Assembly: GCF_004339245.1 (NCBI RefSeq) | Contig: NZ_SMGG01000004.1 | Span: 186,001-250,000 of the forward strand | DNA: 64,000 nt | Reading direction: 5' to 3' | Source of the DNA: Seleniivibrio woodruffii | GTDB taxonomy: Bacteria; Chrysiogenota; Deferribacteres; Deferribacterales; Geovibrionaceae | In this document: positions 59,648 to 64,000 of the stretch, one piece after another | Numbering within the stretch: position 1 is the first letter of the stretch | How the letters are laid out: the number at the start of each line of letters is the position of its first letter | The notes under the pieces: model-generated | The model's input: the letters and a program-made list of their open reading frames with translations, nothing else | Told to the model about the DNA's origin: nothing | The model's database searches: none | Translations under genes and position numbers: made by a program

Positions 59648-60820
59648 ATGTCGGAAAATACCGAAGCGGTAAAATGCAGTTCAGATATGTTCTGCGGCAA
59701 CAGAAGCATCCCCATGCCGCTGATAATAGTCCTTGCGGCGTTCAGCCTTGTTGGGCTTTACGGCGTGGGAAACATCCTGATAAACGGTCATGCCTCTTCT
59801 CTGGGAGTTACCAGAAGCGTTCCGTGGGGACTGCTCATCTCCACATATGTGTTTTTTGTGGTCTCCAGCACCGGACTCTGCCTTATATCATCAATGGGGC
59901 ACGTTTTCGGCATAGAGAAATATGAGGTCATCGGCAAAAGAGCCATCGTCCTTGCAATCCTGACCCTTCTCTGCGGTTTCGGAGTGATAGGGATGGAGGT
60001 GGGGCACCCTCTGCGCATGGCCATCTATAACGTTATATCGCCCAACCTGACCTCCGCCATATGGTGGATGGGTACGCTCTACAGCGTTTACATGGTCTGC
60101 ATCATCATTGAGTTCTACTTCCTGATGAAGCATAACCACAAGGGAGCTTTCTATGCAGGACTGGCGGGCTTCATAGCGGGGATCTCCGCCCACTCGAACC
60201 TCGGTGCGGTGTTCGGATTCCTTGAGGCCAGACCCTTCTGGCACGGCCCCTATCTGCCGATATACTTCATCCTTTCGGCACTGATATCGGGTACTGCGCT
60301 CATTATAATCATAATGAACATAGCCTACGGCGGCCCCTCAAAACTCAGCGAAAAGGCGAAGAATGCGGTTCTGAGCCTCTCAAAGCTGTTCGGTCTGCTG
60401 TTGGGAATAATAATCTTCTTTGATATCTGGAAGATAATAACCTCTCTCTACGGCACTCCGCCTGAGAAGTACGAAACGGTGATGACCCTTATAGCCGGGC
60501 CTCTTTCGGTGAACTTCTGGCTGTTCGAGGTGCTGATAGGTATGCTGATCCCCTTCGGACTTATACTGTTCTCAAAGGGAAACAGTGTGAAAAAAGCTCT
60601 CATGGCGGCTTGTTTCGCAGTGGTGGGTATCTTCTTCATGCGCTATGACCTTGTGGTTGCGGGACAGCTTGTTCCCATGCGCAATGCCGAGGATTTCGCC
60701 GGCGGACTGGCGAGCTATGCCCCCAGCTTCTCTGAGATAAGCATTGTGGCAGGCGCTATACTGCTCTGCTGTGCGCTGTTTCTTGCGGCTGAGAGATATC
60801 TGAATCTGTCTGAGGAGTAA
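59648..60820 (+). CDS. NrfD/PsrC-type membrane subunit (copy 2)
   Basis: 390 residues with many hydrophobic segments. It shares TRSVPWGLLISTYVFFVVSSTG (shown in part) and the HPLRMA, IWWMGTLYS and DLVVAGQ features with copy 1, but diverges more than the other two subunits. As the quinol-oxidising anchor it may set the electron donor of this copy. It ends the operon; the terminator is about 200 bases downstream, after repeats. Confidence 0.92.
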   Translation: MSENTEAVKCSSDMFCGNRSIPMPLIIVLAAFSLVGLYGVGNILINGHASSLGVTRSVPWGLLISTYVFFVVSSTGLCLISSMGHVFGIEKYEVIGKRAIVLAILTLLCGFGVIGMEVGHPLRMAIYNVISPNLTSAIWWMGTLYSVYMVCIIIEFYFLMKHNHKGAFYAGLAGFIAGISAHSNLGAVFGFLEARPFWHGPYLPIYFILSALISGTALIIIIMNIAYGGPSKLSEKAKNAVLSLSKLFGLLLGIIIFFDIWKIITSLYGTPPEKYETVMTLIAGPLSVNFWLFEVLIGMLIPFGLILFSKGNSVKKALMAACFAVVGIFFMRYDLVVAGQLVPMRNAEDFAGGLASYAPSFSEISIVAGAILLCCALFLAAERYLNLSEE

Positions 60821-60828
60821 GTTCAGGA

Positions 60829-61020
60829 ATCTCAGAGATTCTTCACTTCATTCAGAATGACAATATTAAGGCCTCCTTCGGGAGGCCTCAGACTGATGAC
60901 AAACTGAAGTTTCAGGCACACACCTTGATGAGACTGCCGCGCTACGCTCGCAGTGACAGTTATTTACGTCATTGCGAGGAACGAAGTGACGTGGCAATCT
61001 CATAACACTAAGACTTTGTC
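60829..61020. repeat. Dispersed repeats and a GGCCTCC hairpin downstream of the second operon
   Basis: AGATTCTTCACTTCATTCAG, GAGACTGCCGCGCTACGC, CATTGCGAGGAACGAAGTG and GGCAATCTCATAAC are repeat words also seen in other gaps. The hairpin AGGCCTCC-TTCG-GGAGGCCT (60869-60888) occurs again at 61030-61049. No gene is visible. Confidence 0.65.
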
Positions 61021-61028
61021 AACAACCT

Positions 61029-61053
61029 AAGGCCTCCTTCGGGAGGCCTTTTT
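61029..61053 (+). terminator. Intrinsic terminator shared by the convergent operons
   Basis: AGGCCTCC-TTCG-GGAGGCC (61030-61048) followed by five T's. It terminates rightward transcription of the second psr-like operon and abuts the stop codon of the TonB-like gene. Confidence 0.8.
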
Positions 61054-61922
61054 CAGTATACTCTGAATCTATTGCCGTTTATGTAGTGGAAAAATGCATC
61101 GACCTTTAGATTGTCCAGATTGTATGATTCCGGCAGTGGAACGCCGGACATCTTTTTAAGAGCGGTTATTACTTCGTTGTCAAGATCGGGATAGCCGCTG
61201 GAACGAATTATCCTGATGCTTGAGATGCTCCCGTCACGGGAGACTATGAACGATGCCTGAACTATTCCGCCTTCACCCCGCATTGCCGCTTCCGGCGGAT
61301 ATGTCCATACTCTGTAAAGCCTTGATGCAAACTTGTAAAAATACGACTGATACCGCATTTTGACATACTGCATGGAGACTGTGTCCTCGCCTGTCACTTC
61401 TGAACCGCCCGTGGCGTATTTCTCAATGACATCCTTGGGGTTCATTATGCTGTCAATACGCTTTCTCTCCGCATCCCTGTCTGCTGTGGACGGTATGGAC
61501 TGCTTAGGGGTGTCGGGCGATACCTTCGGCATATCCGCTGTGCTCTTGGGAGGAAGAGCGGTCGGCGGCTGAGGTGCGGGTTTTTCTTCAGCGGCTGAGG
61601 GTTTCTGCGCGGGGGTTCTGTCCGGAGATTTTTTTCTGTCCTCGCCGTTTTTAACAGCGGCTTTTTTCTGCTGTTTAGGAGGCGAAGGTCTGTCCTCTTC
61701 GATGTGTGTCTCCTTCTGTTCGTCCAGATGGGTGGGGGGCACATACCGTTTTGGTGAGGGTTCGGGCTGTCCGGTTTTCTCTTTCGGCTTTTCCTTAGGG
61801 ATGATCTGTATGTCTACGGGCTTTTCACGCTTTTTCTCCCCCTGCGGCAGATGCAGGACATCCAGCAGAAAAAGGTGCAGCAGAAATGAGATAAGCAGAA
61901 ATACCCAGAATATGTAACGCAT
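61053..61922 (-). CDS. TonB-family protein
   Basis: 289 residues. One N-terminal membrane helix (about 3-22) is followed by a long Pro/Lys/Glu-rich linker (about 28-160). The C-terminal TonB domain follows, with YFYKFASRLYRVWTYPPEAAMRGEGG, VQASFIVSRDGSISSIRIIRSSGYPDLDNEVITAL (shown in part) and a closing strand. It transfers proton-motive-force energy to outer-membrane receptors. No ExbB, ExbD or receptor gene is in the window. It could also be a TolA-like or generic TonB_C protein. Confidence 0.88.
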   Translation of the reverse strand: MRYIFWVFLLISFLLHLFLLDVLHLPQGEKKREKPVDIQIIPKEKPKEKTGQPEPSPKRYVPPTHLDEQKETHIEEDRPSPPKQQKKAAVKNGEDRKKSPDRTPAQKPSAAEEKPAPQPPTALPPKSTADMPKVSPDTPKQSIPSTADRDAERKRIDSIMNPKDVIEKYATGGSEVTGEDTVSMQYVKMRYQSYFYKFASRLYRVWTYPPEAAMRGEGGIVQASFIVSRDGSISSIRIIRSSGYPDLDNEVITALKKMSGVPLPESYNLDNLKVDAFFHYINGNRFRVY

Positions 61923-62005
61923 TAAAGAAAGATACTCTTTGATTTATTTATTTACAAGACGGGATTAATGGTAAAAAGTTCTGTGCTGTACACAGGATAA
62001 AAGAA

Positions 62006-62035
62006 CTTGACACGAGGAGACTCAAGTCTTATTAT
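62006..62035 (+). promoter_or_regulatory. hsp20 operon promoter with HAIR operator for HspR
   Basis: TTGACA at 62007-62012, 17-base spacer, TATTAT at 62030-62035. Overlapping the -35 is CTTGACA-N7-ACTCAAG (62006-62026), a close match to the HAIR element CTTGAGT-N7-ACTCAAG bound by HspR. An HspR gene ends the operon. Confidence 0.8.
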
Positions 62036-62074
62036 ACGCTCATAAGCAAATATTACTCAATAGGAGGCTAAACT

Positions 62075-62512
62075 ATGGCAATCGTAAGATGGGATCCCCT
62101 GAAAGACCTGATGACAATGCACGACAGAATGAACAAAATCTTTGACGAAACCCTGAGCAAAACCGCTCACGGAAGCTATGGCGACTGGCTCCCCCCTGTG
62201 GATATCTACGAAACAGATTCGGAGATAGTCATCATAGCGGAACTGCCCGGTGTTAAAGAGGACGAACTGGATATTCAGATGGCTGACGGTGTTCTGGTTC
62301 TCAAGGGCGAAAAGAAATATCCCGTGGACGGCGACAGCGACAACTATTACAGGCTGGAGCGTTCATACGGAAAATTTAACCGCTCTTTCGCAATCCCCAA
62401 CAACGTTGATGTCAACAGCGTTAAGGCATCGCTGAAAGACGGACTTCTGAAGATAACCCTTCAGAAACGCACAGAGGTTCAGCCCAAGGTTATCAAAGTA
62501 GAAACTGAATAA
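62075..62512 (+). CDS. Hsp20 small heat-shock protein
   Basis: 145 residues, an alpha-crystallin chaperone. An N-terminal stretch (IVRWDPLKDLMTMHDRMNKIF) precedes the alpha-crystallin core: WLPPVDIYETDSEIVIIAELPGVKEDELDI (shown in part), then VLVLKGEKKY and the G-x-L motif DGLLKITL. It holds unfolding proteins in an ATP-independent way. AGGAGG precedes the ATG. It is the first gene of the hsp20-dnaJ-hspR operon. Confidence 0.95.
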   Translation: MAIVRWDPLKDLMTMHDRMNKIFDETLSKTAHGSYGDWLPPVDIYETDSEIVIIAELPGVKEDELDIQMADGVLVLKGEKKYPVDGDSDNYYRLERSYGKFNRSFAIPNNVDVNSVKASLKDGLLKITLQKRTEVQPKVIKVETE

Positions 62513-62528
62513 ATTACGGTGAAATAAG

Positions 62529-63638
62529 ATGTCCCAAGACTATTACGCTATCCTCGGCGTGGCGAAATCCGCCACTGAGGACGAAATCAAAAAAGCATAC
62601 AGAAAGCTGGCAAGGAAATATCACCCTGATGTGAACCCCGGCGACAAATCCGCCGAGGACAAATTCAAGGAGATATCCGAGGCCTATGGCGTTCTGTCCG
62701 ATGCCGAGAAACGCAAGCAGTACGACTCTCTGGGGCATGACGCATTTAAAAACGGAGGACACGGATACGATTTCTCCGGTGCAAACTTTGAAGACATAAG
62801 AAACCACTTCGGCGGTTTCGACATGAACGATATATTCGGGAACATGTTCGGCGGCGGATTTGGCGGCGGAGGCCGCCGCCGCTCCGACACCCCCGTTCAG
62901 GGCGAGGATATCAACCTCACTGTTCAGGTTCCCTTCAAAGATGCTGTGTTCGGAAACGAATATGAGATATCCGTGAACCATACAGAAAAATGCGCCTCCT
63001 GCAACGGCAAGGGCGGCGACAAGGTTACCTGTCCCACCTGCAACGGTTCAGGCCAGAGTATGAACCAGAGAGGCGGAATGTTCTCGGTTTCCGCATGCCC
63101 CACATGCAAAGGGCACGGCCAGATATCTAAAAACGTCTGCTCCGTGTGCAAAGGCAGCGGATATAAGAACGTGCAGGAAAAGATAAAGGTCCGCATCCCC
63201 AAGGGTGTGGATAAGAACTCGAAGATCCGTGTGGCAGGAAAAGGAAATGCGGGGCGGAACGGCGGACCGCAGGGTGATCTTTATATCATCACAAACGTGC
63301 AGGATCACGATGTCTTCGAGAGAAAGGGCGACAACATTTATGTGAACGTTGAGGTCGATATGTTCGAAGCCGCACTGGGAACGAAGATAAACCTTCCCAC
63401 CCCATACGGCACCATAAGCATGAACATTCCCGCAGGCACACAGCCCGGGCAGACCTTCCGTGTCAAAAACAAAGGTGTTCCGAGTCTCAAAGGCAGCGCC
63501 GCAGGCGACCTTTATGTCGTTATCAAGGTGCGTGTGCCTCAGGTTGCGGTAGAGAAAGACCGTGAAGCCCTGAGCGACATGCAGCACAGATATTCAGATG
63601 ATGCCAGACAGAGACTCATAGACAAAGCGAGGCTGTAG
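62529..63638 (+). CDS. dnaJ: Chaperone protein DnaJ (type I)
   Basis: 369 residues. J domain with the HPD motif ([10 protein letters not shown]), a Gly/Phe-rich region ([21 protein letters not shown]), a zinc-binding domain with four CxxCxGxG units ([32 protein letters not shown]), and the two C-terminal substrate-binding barrels. It stimulates DnaK ATPase and delivers substrates. dnaK and grpE are not in the window. It lies 16 bases after hsp20. Confidence 0.96.
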   Translation: MSQDYYAILGVAKSATEDEIKKAYRKLARKYHPDVNPGDKSAEDKFKEISEAYGVLSDAEKRKQYDSLGHDAFKNGGHGYDFSGANFEDIRNHFGGFDMNDIFGNMFGGGFGGGGRRRSDTPVQGEDINLTVQVPFKDAVFGNEYEISVNHTEKCASCNGKGGDKVTCPTCNGSGQSMNQRGGMFSVSACPTCKGHGQISKNVCSVCKGSGYKNVQEKIKVRIPKGVDKNSKIRVAGKGNAGRNGGPQGDLYIITNVQDHDVFERKGDNIYVNVEVDMFEAALGTKINLPTPYGTISMNIPAGTQPGQTFRVKNKGVPSLKGSAAGDLYVVIKVRVPQVAVEKDREALSDMQHRYSDDARQRLIDKARL

Positions 63639-63640
63639 CC

Positions 63641-64000
63641 ATGAGAAGTAAGCCCCTCTACGTCATAAGTATTGTGTCGGAGATGTTCGATCTGCACCCG
63701 CAGACCCTCCGGCAGTATGAAAGGCTGGGATTCATAAACCCCCAGCGCTCTCAGGGAAACACAAGATTATACTCTGACGAGGACCTTGAAACCTTGAAAT
63801 TCATCCTTACCCTCACCAAAGACATGGGGGTAAATCTGGCCGGAGTGGAAGTTATCATGAACATGAAAAACCAGATAGAGGAACTTAAAGCCCAGAACGA
63901 TACCATGCGCAGATTCATAATGGAGAACGCAGACAGCATAAACGCAAAACGTGAGGGACTTGTTCCCGTTAAGGAGAACAGGATAATCAAGGTCAGAATC
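63641..64000 (+). CDS. hspR: MerR-family regulator HspR (partial at the window end)
   Basis: 120 residues are visible from ATG 63641, 2 bases after the dnaJ stop, and the frame runs off the end. The helix-turn-helix part YVISIVSEMFDLHPQTLRQYERLGFINPQ is strongly HspR-like (shown in part), followed by NTRLYSDEDLETLKFILTLTKDMGVNLAGVEVI. HspR, usually with DnaK as corepressor, represses heat-shock genes through HAIR sites. One HAIR site lies in this operon's promoter, so autoregulation is likely. Confidence 0.88.
   Translation, partial: MRSKPLYVISIVSEMFDLHPQTLRQYERLGFINPQRSQGNTRLYSDEDLETLKFILTLTKDMGVNLAGVEVIMNMKNQIEELKAQNDTMRRFIMENADSINAKREGLVPVKENRIIKVRI

Noticed and set aside
51624-60820. The two molybdoenzyme operons considered as formate dehydrogenases or nitrate reductases
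   Set aside because: There is no selenocysteine codon at the Mo site, the Mo ligand is a Cys within HPTLCLSS, and the membrane subunit is NrfD-type rather than cytochrome b. Psr/Phs/Srr relatives fit better.

Overview
The window is a stretch of a Gram-negative, anaerobically respiring bacterial chromosome. TonB, lipoprotein and twin-arginine signals show an outer membrane and periplasm. Three molybdopterin oxidoreductase operons, several c-di-GMP proteins and a hybrid sensor kinase fit a metabolically flexible sediment anaerobe. The gene content and protein flavour remind me of Deferribacterota (Geovibrio, Denitrovibrio or Seleniivibrio), but that is an impression and no search was run.

Bases 1-15200 hold mostly housekeeping genes: the end of greA, a secreted transglutaminase-like protein, sspB, a DnaQ-type exonuclease, a MATE exporter, an orphan peptide-ABC ATPase, dnaG-rpoD, a CAU-anticodon tRNA, a NIF3-family gene, a coiled-coil/zinc-ribbon gene, rnhA and a very large TPR lipoprotein. 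Bases 15163-23517 form one tight leftward run of ten genes: a Trm112-like gene, nnr, tsaE, two small unknowns, valS, nadC, a cysteine-less thioredoxin-fold protein, trxB and rsmI. Bases 23700-31300 carry three EAL-domain proteins, a radical SAM gene, cardiolipin synthase and a 214-bp tandem duplication.

Bases 31353-41514 are a respiratory and signalling block. It contains a hybrid histidine kinase split by a frameshift in a C7 tract, a leftward torD - molybdoenzyme - ferredoxin - small secreted protein operon with no membrane subunit, a PAS-LuxR regulator just upstream of it, and an MFS transporter. Bases 41500-51120 are mixed: a methyltransferase, an unknown, a patatin, a DUF1566 lipoprotein, tRNA-Arg overlapped by a PrmA-like gene, asd, an HU gene, an ExeA-like AAA+/SH3 protein, an SH3 lipoprotein and bioB.

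The most interesting part is 51120-61050. Two paralogous Psr/Phs/Srr-type operons (catalytic molybdoenzyme, 4x[4Fe-4S] subunit, NrfD-type membrane subunit) lie head-to-tail with a DUF134/UPF0251 regulator between them. That regulator has an unusual nine-cysteine tail. A palindrome close to TGGCATATGCCA occurs upstream of both operons and of the regulator, and I did not see it in full inside genes. I infer a local regulon for respiration of a sulfur, selenium or similar oxyanion. The window ends with a TonB-like protein and an hsp20-dnaJ-hspR operon whose promoter carries a recognisable HspR (HAIR) operator.
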